Origin: a virus
Length of the DNA: 64,000 bases
Virus record (IMG/VR): IMGVR_UViG_3300020027_000004
Location: 1-64,000 of that record
Direction: 5' to 3' (one strand)
The notes beneath the pieces are model-generated. The model was given only the letters and a program-made list of their open reading frames with translations, did not search any database and was not told the origin of the DNA. Position 1 is the stretch's first letter. Every line of letters begins with the position of its first letter. A program made the position numbers and the translations under genes. Below are positions 1 through 7,960 of this stretch, in pieces.

Positions 1-107
1 TGAGCTGTCGGCTCCCCACCGATGAGCGTCCAGAACTCGAACGGCGGGCACAGCACGCTCGACGGCGGCTCGGGCTCGCCCGGTTCCTGTGGAGCGTAGA
101 GCCACAC
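1..107 (-). CDS. Partial gene of unknown function, cut by the left edge
   Basis: N-terminal part of a minus-strand gene that continues beyond the window. The GTG start follows the TAG of the upstream gene directly (TAGGTG), the same junction as at 625/626, so it is probably co-translated with the operon. The 35 visible residues begin MWLYAPQEPGEPEPP and are rich in Pro and Glu. No family is recognised. Confidence 0.5.
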   Translation of the reverse strand, partial: MWLYAPQEPGEPEPPSSVLCPPFEFWTLIGGEPTA

Positions 108-341
108 CTATGGTGATTCCACGTCCGCATCGAGCGCAGCGCGGAGTTCGGCACGGAGGTTGTGAAGGCGGCGGATCTCGTCCGCTGCCTCATCGCGCAT
201 CGCACGACGCTCGGCGAGCTCGTGCGGCCAGGTTGACTCGGACGCCCAGATGTTGAGGTGGTGCATGTGTTCCCGGATGTCGCGAAGATCTTGCTCCAGC
301 TCCGCGAGCGTCCATTCGTAGCTCGTGCCTCTGACAGCCAT
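108..341 (-). CDS. Small helical protein of unknown function (77 aa)
   Basis: The frame stays open further upstream, but ATG 341 is chosen because it follows the end of the preceding gene (344) by two bases, as elsewhere in this operon. The protein is highly charged (many Glu, Arg and Asp) and looks fully alpha-helical, with regular Leu/Ala spacing in the second half (residues 40-70) that could form a short coiled coil. No domain is recognised. It is one of the last visible genes of the early operon. Confidence 0.6.
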   Translation of the reverse strand: MAVRGTSYEWTLAELEQDLRDIREHMHHLNIWASESTWPHELAERRAMRDEAADEIRRLHNLRAELRAALDADVESP

Positions 342-343
342 CG

Positions 344-625
344 CTAGTCCTCGCGCCCGCGGCCGGTGGCTTCGAGAAGCGCATCGCTCGGGCGCGGCGC
401 GAGGTGAAGTGCGAGTGTCCAAACGCCTCCGTACCCCTGGATCAATCCAAGAGCGCGCATGTCGCTCAGCAACGCGATGGTATCGCCGCGATGCCGTTGG
501 CACAACTTGCGCGCGAGCGTGGCCTCGGTGAGCGTGCGGTCGCGAGCCATCTCGAGGGCGCGCAGCACCGTGATGGCGCGCGGCTTGAGCGTGCCAGGCG
601 CATCGAAATCGAGTACCGCGGACAC
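344..625 (-). CDS. Small winged-helix-like protein (93 aa)
   Basis: Starts at GTG 625, directly behind the TAG of the upstream gene. Residues about 18-70 fit a winged helix-turn-helix: a helix around AITVLRALEMAR, a second helix with TLARKLCQRHRGD, a recognition-like helix SDMRALGLI, and a short wing GYGGVWTL. This suggests DNA binding and perhaps local regulation. That is inferred from pattern only; no named family is recognised. Confidence 0.6.
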   Translation of the reverse strand: MSAVLDFDAPGTLKPRAITVLRALEMARDRTLTEATLARKLCQRHRGDTIALLSDMRALGLIQGYGGVWTLALHLAPRPSDALLEATGRGRED

Positions 626-841
626 CTACTGTTCGCTTCCAGCGCAGCGGTTGATCTCGTCGGCGATAAACCCGCGCTCCCACAGTGCGTTGCTCACGTT
701 GAGCGCCACGTGGCAGACACGGCGCCAGCGTGCGGGCGAGAACGGCGCGCCCCCAGCGCGAAACTCAGCCTCGGTAACCTCGGGGAGCGAATCGCGGAAC
801 GCGATGATCTCTGCGCGCGTGATGTACGCTGCGGTTTTCAT
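626..841 (-). CDS. Small protein of unknown function (71 aa)
   Basis: ATG 841 overlaps the end of the upstream gene (838) by four bases (ATGA), which fixes the start. It begins MKTAAYITRAEIIAFRDSLP, and a Trp/Arg-rich middle is followed by a helical C-terminus. No domain is recognised. The tight coupling supports it as a genuine operon member. Confidence 0.6.
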   Translation of the reverse strand: MKTAAYITRAEIIAFRDSLPEVTEAEFRAGGAPFSPARWRRVCHVALNVSNALWERGFIADEINRCAGSEQ

Positions 842-1260
842 CGCACGACTCCCAGTGCGAAGTTCCGCGCGCACGACAGGTGCCAGTAGCACGCGCACGA
901 GCCGCACATCTTCCGCGGGTCGAGCGAGTTCCACCCAATCGCCTTGCCGTTCCTCACTTCCAGTTGCGGGTCGATGCAGTTGCGTTGCCCGGCGTTGTCG
1001 CACTTGACGCGCGTCGCAATGTCGAGCGGTTCGTCGATCGCGCCGGCGAGCTGGCGATCGATGATGCTCTTGGGTGCGTACGCTCGGCGGTTGAGCTCGC
1101 CAGCGACGCACGCTCGGGCGAACGCCACGAGTTCTGCGCTGTGCCCGAGGTTGCCGAGCGCCTGATCGCAGAGCACCGCGAGTTGTGCGCGGCCTTCGCG
1201 TTCGGCTAGATCGCGAAACCCCTTGATGGTGTCGTCGGTGATGTTCTCGTGCGTGATCAT
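838..1260 (-). CDS. Unknown protein with Cys-rich C-terminus (140 aa)
   Basis: The first 70 residues look helical. The last third carries a run of cysteines (CDN, NCID, CGSCACYWHLSC) that could hold zinc. Start and stop overlap their neighbours by four bases each. It is one of many small putative zinc proteins in this phage; no family is assigned. Confidence 0.6.
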   Translation of the reverse strand: MITHENITDDTIKGFRDLAEREGRAQLAVLCDQALGNLGHSAELVAFARACVAGELNRRAYAPKSIIDRQLAGAIDEPLDIATRVKCDNAGQRNCIDPQLEVRNGKAIGWNSLDPRKMCGSCACYWHLSCARNFALGVVR

Positions 1261-1532
1261 GTCGGTCCCTCGGTTGGTGGTTCGGTGGTGGATGTGTTGC
1301 CCCAGTGTTCGGCGTAGATGAATCGACCGATGATGGTGTGCGCATCAACAGCGCACTTCGGACAAAGATCGTACTCACACCGCGGGATCGGATGGCCGCC
1401 GGACTGGATGAGTTCGCCCCATCCTTCGGGTGCTGATGGCGATCCGAACGAGCCGCTTGCCGGAGTCTCCCGCGCTTCCGCTCCGCATCCCTCACGATCG
1501 CACCTATAGATCTCGACCTTGTGCCGACTCAC
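1257..1532 (-). CDS. Small zinc-ribbon-like protein (91 aa)
   Basis: Contains two cysteine pairs, CDREGC near the N-terminus (residues about 11-16) and CEYDLCPKC near residues 52-60, consistent with one zinc-binding ribbon. The Thr/Pro/Glu-rich tail looks disordered. It is coupled to both neighbours by four-base overlaps. Function unknown. Confidence 0.6.
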   Translation of the reverse strand: MSRHKVEIYRCDREGCGAEARETPASGSFGSPSAPEGWGELIQSGGHPIPRCEYDLCPKCAVDAHTIIGRFIYAEHWGNTSTTEPPTEGPT

Positions 1533-1987
1533 GGCTGCGCTCCAGCAATCGCGCGGCGGATCGCCTCTTCGATGGCGCAGCCGCCGCAGCCCTGGCTACG
1601 GTGAATGCGCAGCGTTTCCTCGAGTTGCGTCCGCGTCAACCCGTGGAGGTTGAACACCGTAAGGCGGATGGTCGACTCGACGATCGCCGCCTGCATCGAG
1701 TCGTAGAACGCTGGATCGAGCTGGCGCACGGTCTCGCTGGCTTGGGTGATCGGGCGCATCGCATCGAGGATGCGGCGTTGCGCTCCTCCCATGTCGGCCA
1801 CGGCGATCGCGTGCGCCTCGAAGCGGCCAGCGCGGAGATTCTCGATGAGGTTCTCGGCGATGGCCCGCTGGACATCGCACGCGACCAGGAGCGTGACCGC
1901 TAGCTTGTCGGCGAGCGACTTGGAGATCGCGACGGTGGCGGACGATGGCGGCTTCGTCGCCGCGAACTTGGTGGCATCGGTGGTCAT
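1529..1987 (-). CDS. Unknown protein (152 aa)
   Basis: The frame is open upstream, but ATG 1987 (MTTDATKFAATKP) is preferred because it clears the end of the radC-like gene at 1998, while earlier starts would overlap it. The body is helical, with a Cys cluster CGGC at residues about 138-141. No family recognised. Confidence 0.6.
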   Translation of the reverse strand: MTTDATKFAATKPPSSATVAISKSLADKLAVTLLVACDVQRAIAENLIENLRAGRFEAHAIAVADMGGAQRRILDAMRPITQASETVRQLDPAFYDSMQAAIVESTIRLTVFNLHGLTRTQLEETLRIHRSQGCGGCAIEEAIRRAIAGAQP

Positions 1988-1997
1988 GAGGTCGGTC

Positions 1998-2600
1998 CTA
2001 TGGTTCGAGTTCAGCGATAGAGCGGTAGCCGCCCGTCGCAATCACGACGTGATCGAGCATCGGGATACCGAGGAGGTCACCGCACTGGCGCAGGCGCTTG
2101 GTGATAGCGAAGTCATCCGCGCTCGGAGTGGGGTCACCGCTCGGGTGGTTGTGCACGAAGATGACGCCAGCTGCGGCGATGCGAACCGCAGGCCGGAACG
2201 CCTCGCGTGGGTGAACCTCCACGCTCGTGAGCGTGCCGCGCGCCACCTCGACAACATCGAGGATCTTGTTACGCACGTCGATCAGCACCGCGTAGAACAC
2301 CTCTTGCTGGATGGCGACCGCGCCGCGCGCCACCATCAGCTGATGGACATCAGCGGGTGTGGCCACAAACTGGCGTATGTCGGTGGCGCGCGTGACTGCA
2401 CGCCGACCCACCTCGAACGCAGCGCGCAACCGGATGGCCGTCTTCTCCGGCACGCCAGCGGCCACCAACTCGCTCGTGGTCGCACTTGCGACGGCTGCCA
2501 GCCCGCCGAGGTTGGTGAGCAACTTCGCTGCCACGGATGCGCGCACGCCAGCGGCGGTCAGGATCTCGGCGTCGGTTGCGATGTTGTAGCCCATGATCAA
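1998..2600 (-). CDS. radC: RadC-like JAB1/MPN metalloprotein
   Basis: About 200 aa, close to the usual RadC length of 220-230. The N-terminal third has the helix-hairpin-helix-like region seen in RadC (LLTNLGGLAAVA). The C-terminal domain has the JAMM metal site: a Glu in SVEVHPREAF, then HNHPSGDPTPSADD, giving HxH, the conserved Ser and Asp. RadC proteins are predicted metal-dependent hydrolases, often found beside phage or mobile-element recombination genes. Their biochemical role is unsettled, and the old DNA-repair assignment is not well supported. Here it lies in the recombination/replication operon. Confidence 0.9.
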   Translation of the reverse strand: MIMGYNIATDAEILTAAGVRASVAAKLLTNLGGLAAVASATTSELVAAGVPEKTAIRLRAAFEVGRRAVTRATDIRQFVATPADVHQLMVARGAVAIQQEVFYAVLIDVRNKILDVVEVARGTLTSVEVHPREAFRPAVRIAAAGVIFVHNHPSGDPTPSADDFAITKRLRQCGDLLGIPMLDHVVIATGGYRSIAELEP

Positions 2601-2806
2601 TCAACCACGTGCCACGTGAAAGCCGGGCCGTCGGTGCGTGCGATCTGCACAAGCCCGCTCGGGACGTAAGCCCACGAGCGAACGCGCCCGTCGTCACCGA
2701 TCGTGTCGTCGGCGAGGCCGCCATACGAGCCGTCGTCCAACTCGACGACGCGGGCGCTCGATGACGCCTCGAGCGCAGCCTCGGTCGTGGTGTATCCGGT
2801 CGTCAT
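2597..2806 (-). CDS. Small acidic protein of unknown function (69 aa)
   Basis: Start chosen at ATG 2806, which shares one base with the TAA of the upstream gene (TAATG); an in-frame ATG at 2821 would overlap more. The sequence is acidic and beta-rich (VVELDDGSYGGL, RVRSWAYVPSGLVQI). It resembles no family I know. Confidence 0.55.
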   Translation of the reverse strand: MTTGYTTTEAALEASSSARVVELDDGSYGGLADDTIGDDGRVRSWAYVPSGLVQIARTDGPAFTWHVVD

Positions 2807-3042
2807 TAGATCGCCCTCCACGCGTACCGCCCGCCGCTGACAGCCAGTGTCGCCTCGATCAGATCATCGACCGTCCAGTCGCGATCGCTCTTGGCCGGGC
2901 ACGCCGCGACAACCTGGCCGCGGGCCTGCATTGTGTCGCCCCATGCACCGATCGGGCAGCCGACCAGGCACGAGAGCGCACGGTGGAGTTCGGACGTCGG
3001 TACGTGTCGAGCAACGTGCACCGCCTGTGCGAGGGTCATCAT
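2806..3042 (-). CDS. Small protein of unknown function (78 aa)
   Basis: Begins MMTLAQAVHVARHVP. ATG 3042 overlaps the upstream TGA (ATGA). It has a Cys pair (CLVGC) and a later Cys; helix content looks high. Unknown function. Confidence 0.55.
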   Translation of the reverse strand: MMTLAQAVHVARHVPTSELHRALSCLVGCPIGAWGDTMQARGQVVAACPAKSDRDWTVDDLIEATLAVSGGRYAWRAI

Positions 3043-3329
3043 GACGCCCTCCAGTCCGGCTTCTCGCCGCCGCCTCGGATCGTGATCCGGCCGAGGTCTC
3101 GCTCGCCCCGGATCACCTTGATCATGCCGTGGTCGAGCCAGTGCGAGACCTGATCGACCGCAGCGGCGAGTTCCTCGATCGAGGCATCCTCGCTCGCTTC
3201 GACAGCGGCGCCTTGCTCGGTGCCGTTGTCGTCGCGGTAGCGGCACCACCAGCCTTCGGGGTCGCCCTGGCGGTCCCAATAAAGCTCGGCCTCGTGCATC
3301 TTGCTGACCTTGGTGCGAATCGTTGCCAT
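3039..3329 (-). CDS. Small protein of unknown function (96 aa), first gene of its segment
   Basis: Begins MATIRTKVSKMHEAELYWDR. A promoter-like -35/-10 pair ends five bases before the ATG, so this gene may start its own transcript, probably leaderless because no Shine-Dalgarno site is visible. Acidic middle (EASEDASIEELAAAVDQV), otherwise unremarkable. Confidence 0.6.
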   Translation of the reverse strand: MATIRTKVSKMHEAELYWDRQGDPEGWWCRYRDDNGTEQGAAVEASEDASIEELAAAVDQVSHWLDHGMIKVIRGERDLGRITIRGGGEKPDWRAS

Positions 3330-3334
3330 GCCTC

Positions 3335-3363
3335 AATCTAGGGCATGGCCGGTTCCCGTGCAA
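3335..3363 (-). promoter_or_regulatory. Promoter candidate, leaderless type
   Basis: On the minus strand TTGCAC (3358-3363), 17 bases, then TAGATT (3335-3340), ending five bases before ATG 3329. The -10 belongs to the TAnnnT set described in the findings. Confidence 0.5.
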
Positions 3364-3408
3364 GAGTTTTAACAACAAACTTTCATCGCACGGGATCGGC
3401 GTGTCACT

Positions 3409-5427
3409 TCACACGCTTGGCTCGGGTAGCTCCGGGTCATCGTCATCATCCACGACATCGATCGGCATCTCGGCACCGGGGAGGCCGTCAACGATGGCGC
3501 GGATGCGAGCGCTCGCGAGCTCGTGGAACTCCGCTTCCTTCTCGAAGCCTACGAAGCGGAAGCCTTCGATCAACGCGGCCACGGCGGTGGTCCCCGAGCC
3601 GGTGAACATGTCGAGAACGAGGCCGCCGGGTGGCGTGATCAATCGGCAGAGCCAGCGCATGAGGGACACCGGCTTCACGGTGGGGTGCCAATTTCGAGCT
3701 CCACCGGTGCGGCCAGCTCCGGCTCGCGGGTTGTTCAGGCCAGCGCTCCCATCCTTGCGATCCGTTGCTTCGCCGGCGGTGCGCGGCTCTAGGTGATCGA
3801 GCCCGGCATCCTTCTCCGAGCGCGCGGCCTTCGCGGTGTAGAAGAACCGTGAGGCGCCACCGATATCGGAGTGGCCAGAGGACACTTTCCCCCCGTCGAC
3901 TCGTGGTCCCTCGAACGCACCGGTGGTTGATGCGAACGCATTGGTGGAATTGTTGCGAGGTGCATCGCTCGAACGCGTGATCCCGCTCTGCTCGTCCAGC
4001 ATGCGGATCGGGCAATCCTCCGCGCACGCGTAGAAGCCATCCGTTACGGTGCACTCGAACGCGTGCTCCAGCGCGAGGTTCGCGGGCCAGCGTCCAACGC
4101 GCGTTCCTGCATCCACACGGCCGGTGTTACCGCCACCCATCGAAAAATTCTCCGAGATCACCCCATTGCCGTCCGAACGAGTCGCCTTCATCAACTCGGT
4201 TCCGATGCGGCATCCGTCGATATTGAGCGCGCCCGTGCCATGCTCGAGCACGTTCTCCGCGTACGTTCCATCCAGCGGTTTGCGCGCAAGGATCCAATGC
4301 TCCGCGGCTGGCTTCAGCGCGGTGCCCCATCCTTGCAAGGCGGCGGCGGCCGCCGGGGTTACCGGATCACCGAGTTTGATTCCGCTCCAGCCATCCACAC
4401 CAGCCCATCCATCGCGCGGCTTGTCGTCGGTGGACATGCGACGCATTACCGAGCCTGGAGCCGGTACCGTGCCAACCACTTCGCGTTCCGCACCAAGATG
4501 CGCATCGATCGCCTTGCTCACGTCCAGCGATTTCGGAAATCCAGATCCGAACAGATGCATCACTACATCGCGAATCTCGAACTCGGCATCCTCGATCGCG
4601 CACGCCGTCCAGTGGCTCGTTCGCGGGATAGCCCACGAGAGGATGTGCCCCCCAGGCTTGAGCACGCGGAACGCTTCCACCATCCTCGCGTTGAGCCACG
4701 CGATCCATTGTTTGCGCCCGCCCTTGTCGCCATCCCAATCCTTTCCCATGAACGAGATCCCCGCGGGCGGGTCGGTAACGATGGCGTCCACGCTGTTGTC
4801 GTCGAGCTTCCGCAGCCCATCGAGACAATCGCCGAGGTGGAGCGTCCAGTCATCATGCGAGAGTTCGCGCGAGCGAGCGCCGAGCAACCGCTCGTGAGCT
4901 CCGATCGTGACCTTGCGCGGACCGCTAGGATCCTGGCCATCGTCATCGCCGAGCTCGGTGAGATCGCCAGCGAGCGCATCCAGATCATCGGCGGTGAGTC
5001 CCGAGAGCGCTGCGGCCTCGTCGTATTCGATCTCGCCGGCCTGGAGCGCGTCCTCCATCCACGCGTTGAGCGCATCCATGCCCCATTCAGCTTCATGCCG
5101 GAGCCCGAGCATGATCTTCCTGCCCTCGGCAACGCTCGAGACATCGAGGATCAGCGCCTTCACCTTCTTGGTGCGCGGATACTTTTCGAGGATGCGCTCG
5201 ATTCGTCCGTGTCCGTCGATGAGCTCCCATTCGGTGCGCGAGATCTCGCGCACGAGGATCGGCTTGACGTAACCGTTGATGTCGAGCGAGGCATCGAGGA
5301 GCTCGCGATCGCGGTCGGTGCGATCTACCGGGTTGCCCGCGGAGAACCCGCGGATCTTGGAGATCGGGATCTCCTTCAGAGCCTTGATTCTGTCGCGGAG
5401 GATCTTCGGGGGCGGATTCTTGCTCAT
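3409..5427 (-). CDS. ParB-like domain fused to N4/N6 DNA methyltransferase
   Basis: 672 aa from ATG 5427, which overlaps the upstream TGA and has AGGAG upstream. Residues about 1-110 are a ParB/Srx-like nuclease-fold domain (IPISKIRGFSAGNPV, DGHGRIERI). The rest is a beta-type N6-adenine/N4-cytosine methyltransferase: catalytic motif IV is TDPPAGISFMGKDW (DPPA instead of the usual DPPY/W), and the AdoMet motif I, DMFTGSGTTAVAALIEG, is near the C-terminus. Phage enzymes of this architecture methylate their own DNA, usually to evade host restriction. The last residues are very acidic (DDDDDPELPEP). Target sequence unknown. Confidence 0.88.
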   Translation of the reverse strand: MSKNPPPKILRDRIKALKEIPISKIRGFSAGNPVDRTDRDRELLDASLDINGYVKPILVREISRTEWELIDGHGRIERILEKYPRTKKVKALILDVSSVAEGRKIMLGLRHEAEWGMDALNAWMEDALQAGEIEYDEAAALSGLTADDLDALAGDLTELGDDDGQDPSGPRKVTIGAHERLLGARSRELSHDDWTLHLGDCLDGLRKLDDNSVDAIVTDPPAGISFMGKDWDGDKGGRKQWIAWLNARMVEAFRVLKPGGHILSWAIPRTSHWTACAIEDAEFEIRDVVMHLFGSGFPKSLDVSKAIDAHLGAEREVVGTVPAPGSVMRRMSTDDKPRDGWAGVDGWSGIKLGDPVTPAAAAALQGWGTALKPAAEHWILARKPLDGTYAENVLEHGTGALNIDGCRIGTELMKATRSDGNGVISENFSMGGGNTGRVDAGTRVGRWPANLALEHAFECTVTDGFYACAEDCPIRMLDEQSGITRSSDAPRNNSTNAFASTTGAFEGPRVDGGKVSSGHSDIGGASRFFYTAKAARSEKDAGLDHLEPRTAGEATDRKDGSAGLNNPRAGAGRTGGARNWHPTVKPVSLMRWLCRLITPPGGLVLDMFTGSGTTAVAALIEGFRFVGFEKEAEFHELASARIRAIVDGLPGAEMPIDVVDDDDDPELPEPSV

Positions 5428-5657
5428 GGCGATGGGTCTCCTGGCTCGGGTTTGTCGCGACAGTACCGGCATCGCCGGCGCACTGCATTGGTGGGGCCGA
5501 TGACGTCGTTTTTGCGGAGCACCGTGTGGCCACACTCGAGGATCTCGGTATGCGCTCCGTGCTCGTTCACCCCCTCGCTCGTCACGAGGCGGAGAGGTCC
5601 GATAGCGCGGCCCCGTCGCCGCAAAGCGCTCTCGCGGCGGAGAAACCGCCCGCTCAT
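5424..5657 (-). CDS. Small zinc-finger-like protein (77 aa)
   Basis: Residues about 40-67 contain ECGHTV and then RCRYCRD, a C-x-H...C-x-x-C arrangement typical of small phage zinc ribbons. The basic N-terminus (RFLRRESALRRRGR) could contact nucleic acid. It overlaps both the HerA-like gene and the methyltransferase gene by four bases, so its product should be made together with them. Confidence 0.6.
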   Translation of the reverse strand: MSGRFLRRESALRRRGRAIGPLRLVTSEGVNEHGAHTEILECGHTVLRKNDVIGPTNAVRRRCRYCRDKPEPGDPSP

Positions 5658-7492
5658 TCGAGAAACAGGACGGGCTCGGCGCGCACCATACCGCCCGTCG
5701 GATAGTCGAGGACACCGAGCGAGCGGAGCGATCCAAGATTGTTGCCGAACGCGCCACCACCGGGGCTCGCACCAGCCATCTCAGCGAGCTCGGCCTTCGA
5801 TACCGCGGTGGGGTAGGCCGTGATCAGCGCATCGATGATGCGCCACTTGGCCGGCGACACCATCCCCCGGATGAGTTCGTGCATCTCCGCAGCGGTTTGT
5901 GGTGCGCGCGTTCGATCAGCGAGGCGAGCTCCGGCATCGGTGAGAGCTACCGTGCCAGGGATCGGATAGTCGATCAGCCCAGCGGTACGGAGCGCCCCCA
6001 GGTTGTTACCGAACGCACCGCCCTTCGGCGAAGCATTGGAGAATAGCGCCACCTGTTTTTTGGGCGCGGCCGGTTGCCGGCGCACGGACGAGAGGAGCGC
6101 GAGCCCGTCAAGGATGCGTTGCTTGGCGGGCGTGATCCCCTCGGGGCGCGAGCCGTTCGACCCATTCGCGTGAGCCGCGCCGTTTGCGCCGTTTGCATGC
6201 GTCGGAGCGGACCTACGCGACGAGGGGTGTGGCAGCGATGCCGCCACGACTTTGCGCACGAGATTGCTGATGACCGCCGGAGGCGTGACGGGCGCAGCGT
6301 CCCACGTGGCCTGCCGTATGGCTCCCTGGAGCACTTCGCCGAGCGTGACGAGGTCTGCGGATGCGCCCGCAGCCTCACCGCCGACGGTCTCGAGGCGACT
6401 CGCTACCTTCTCAACCCGCGCGAGCGCGGCCTCGATGCGCTTCAGGTCGGCGGGCTTGAGCACCGAGCGCTCGCGGACCTTGCCGGGCTTGCCCGGCTTC
6501 GCTGCGAGCTGGCGCTGGAGTTCAACAACCCGCGCCTTGAGCGCCTTCGGATCGTTCTCCTTCGCGCGCTCGACCACCTCAGCCATTCGCTCTTGATACT
6601 TCGCGAGGTCGACCTTCGCTCCTGCGCCGGATGCGCGTACCTCCTTGCCGGCCTCGGGCGTCTTGGACGAGTCGAACGTTCTGCGCTTGCGGATCTCGGC
6701 GATCCCCTCGAACTCGAGCCAGCCCGGCGAGACCACCAGCGCAGTTCCGCGAGGCAAGCTCCGCAGCTTCTCTCCGAAGTCTTTGAGGCTCGCTTTCTCT
6801 ACGTGCTCGCCGAGCCAATCCAGAACCGCGCGCATCGAATTGGGCCCTGCGATGCGGAACGCGAACACGCAATCGGCGAGTTCGGCTACATCCTTGTTCA
6901 GCCTCGCGCTCCGCTGCGTGACGAGCGTGACGCCGATGCCGACGTTGCGCCCCTCCTCGACGATCACCGCGATCGCGCCCATGCACGCGGCGACCTCACT
7001 CTCGCCGTGGCGGACAATCTGCGGAGCGAAACGCGCGGCCTCGTCGATTACTTGCATGACCGGGCGACGCTTCTCCCCTTGACGCTGGTAGAGACGTTTC
7101 GCGTACGCGGTCACGAAGCGGACGCGTTCCGCGATCGACCACATGGAGCCATCTGCGCGGCGCGAAATGTCGATGATGACGCTCTCGTTCTCATCGACTA
7201 CGAGGTCAGCGACGACAGCGCCCGCGGTCGGCTCGATCGGCATGTCGCCATGAATGCCGCCGAGGATCAGCGCCTTGATTCCGGGCCCCTTCCCATCGGC
7301 GCTATGGCGCAAGCCCCACCAAACTCCCATCGGGTCGATGACGGCGAAGCGTAGGCCGGTTACCGCGAACTCCTCGACGAGCACGCTTGCTAGGTTGGTC
7401 TTCCCCATGCCCTTGCCGCCGTAGACAACGATCGTCGAAGTCACTGCGTCGAGCGGAAGCGACAGGTTCGGTGCGATCTTCATCTTGGCCAT
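5654..7492 (-). CDS. HerA/FtsK-like P-loop ATPase with duplicated winged-helix tail
   Basis: 612 aa. Walker A is YGGKGMGKTN (residues about 24-33), followed by HerA-like motifs: Walker B VMQVIDEAARFAP and the sensor-like VTLVTQRSARLNKDV. Such ring ATPases pump or unwind DNA, usually with a nuclease partner (NurA in archaea). The middle is charged and partly coiled. The C-terminal third contains two related winged-helix units, each with GGAFGNNLG, LRT or LRS, and a DYP wing (around residues 490-525 and 570-603). Start ATG 7492 has GGAGGA upstream. It may load or move DNA during replication or recombination; the exact role is inferred. Confidence 0.75.
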   Translation of the reverse strand: MAKMKIAPNLSLPLDAVTSTIVVYGGKGMGKTNLASVLVEEFAVTGLRFAVIDPMGVWWGLRHSADGKGPGIKALILGGIHGDMPIEPTAGAVVADLVVDENESVIIDISRRADGSMWSIAERVRFVTAYAKRLYQRQGEKRRPVMQVIDEAARFAPQIVRHGESEVAACMGAIAVIVEEGRNVGIGVTLVTQRSARLNKDVAELADCVFAFRIAGPNSMRAVLDWLGEHVEKASLKDFGEKLRSLPRGTALVVSPGWLEFEGIAEIRKRRTFDSSKTPEAGKEVRASGAGAKVDLAKYQERMAEVVERAKENDPKALKARVVELQRQLAAKPGKPGKVRERSVLKPADLKRIEAALARVEKVASRLETVGGEAAGASADLVTLGEVLQGAIRQATWDAAPVTPPAVISNLVRKVVAASLPHPSSRRSAPTHANGANGAAHANGSNGSRPEGITPAKQRILDGLALLSSVRRQPAAPKKQVALFSNASPKGGAFGNNLGALRTAGLIDYPIPGTVALTDAGARLADRTRAPQTAAEMHELIRGMVSPAKWRIIDALITAYPTAVSKAELAEMAGASPGGGAFGNNLGSLRSLGVLDYPTGGMVRAEPVLFLE

Positions 7493-7498
7493 GACGCG

Positions 7499-7960
7499 TT
7501 ATCCTCCCTCGGTCTGACGTTCTAGCAGTATCTTGCGCGCGGCATCGGCGAACTTGGCCAGCGCCATCGCATCGTGTTCGGCGCGCTGGTATTCGCGCTC
7601 GAGCATCGCGAGCGGCAGCGATTCAAGATACGCGATGGTCTGTGCCTCGACCCGTCGCGCGTCGACGAACTCTAGGAACTTGCCGAGCCGCGCGATAAAT
7701 CGCGTCCACTTTCCGACGTCGAAGTGCGTCTCGTCGTTCGTCCAGAACAGCGCGCGAGCTCGCTCGGCTCGACGGTTGAACTCGTCGGTGTCTGGGATGT
7801 CAGGAATCGCAGAGCGCTCCTCGTTGAGACCAGGCGGGTAGCGCTCGAGGACCATCGCCTTTGCGATCGAGTAATACGCCTGGCGTTTCGTCGCGAAGAT
7901 CTTGCCGCGCGGCAAGACGCGCAGTCCGACCGCGGGGCGCGGGATCGGGCGGGTTGTCAT
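7499..7960 (-). CDS. Unknown protein (153 aa)
   Basis: ATG 7960 overlaps the upstream TGA (ATGA), ruling out the longer open frame. Basic N-terminus (MTTRPIPRPAVGLRVLPRGK), then helical with a Trp/His-rich centre (ALFWTNDETHFDVGKWTRF). It lies immediately before the HerA-like ATPase gene and may work with it; no family recognised. Confidence 0.6.
   Translation of the reverse strand: MTTRPIPRPAVGLRVLPRGKIFATKRQAYYSIAKAMVLERYPPGLNEERSAIPDIPDTDEFNRRAERARALFWTNDETHFDVGKWTRFIARLGKFLEFVDARRVEAQTIAYLESLPLAMLEREYQRAEHDAMALAKFADAARKILLERQTEGG

Noticed and set aside
4063-5823. 586-codon plus-strand open frame opposite the methyltransferase gene
   Set aside because: Shadow frame caused by GC-rich third positions; the minus-strand gene has clear motifs and operon coupling.
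6074-7354. Long plus-strand frame opposite the HerA-like gene
   Set aside because: No start signal or domain; Walker motifs are on the other strand.
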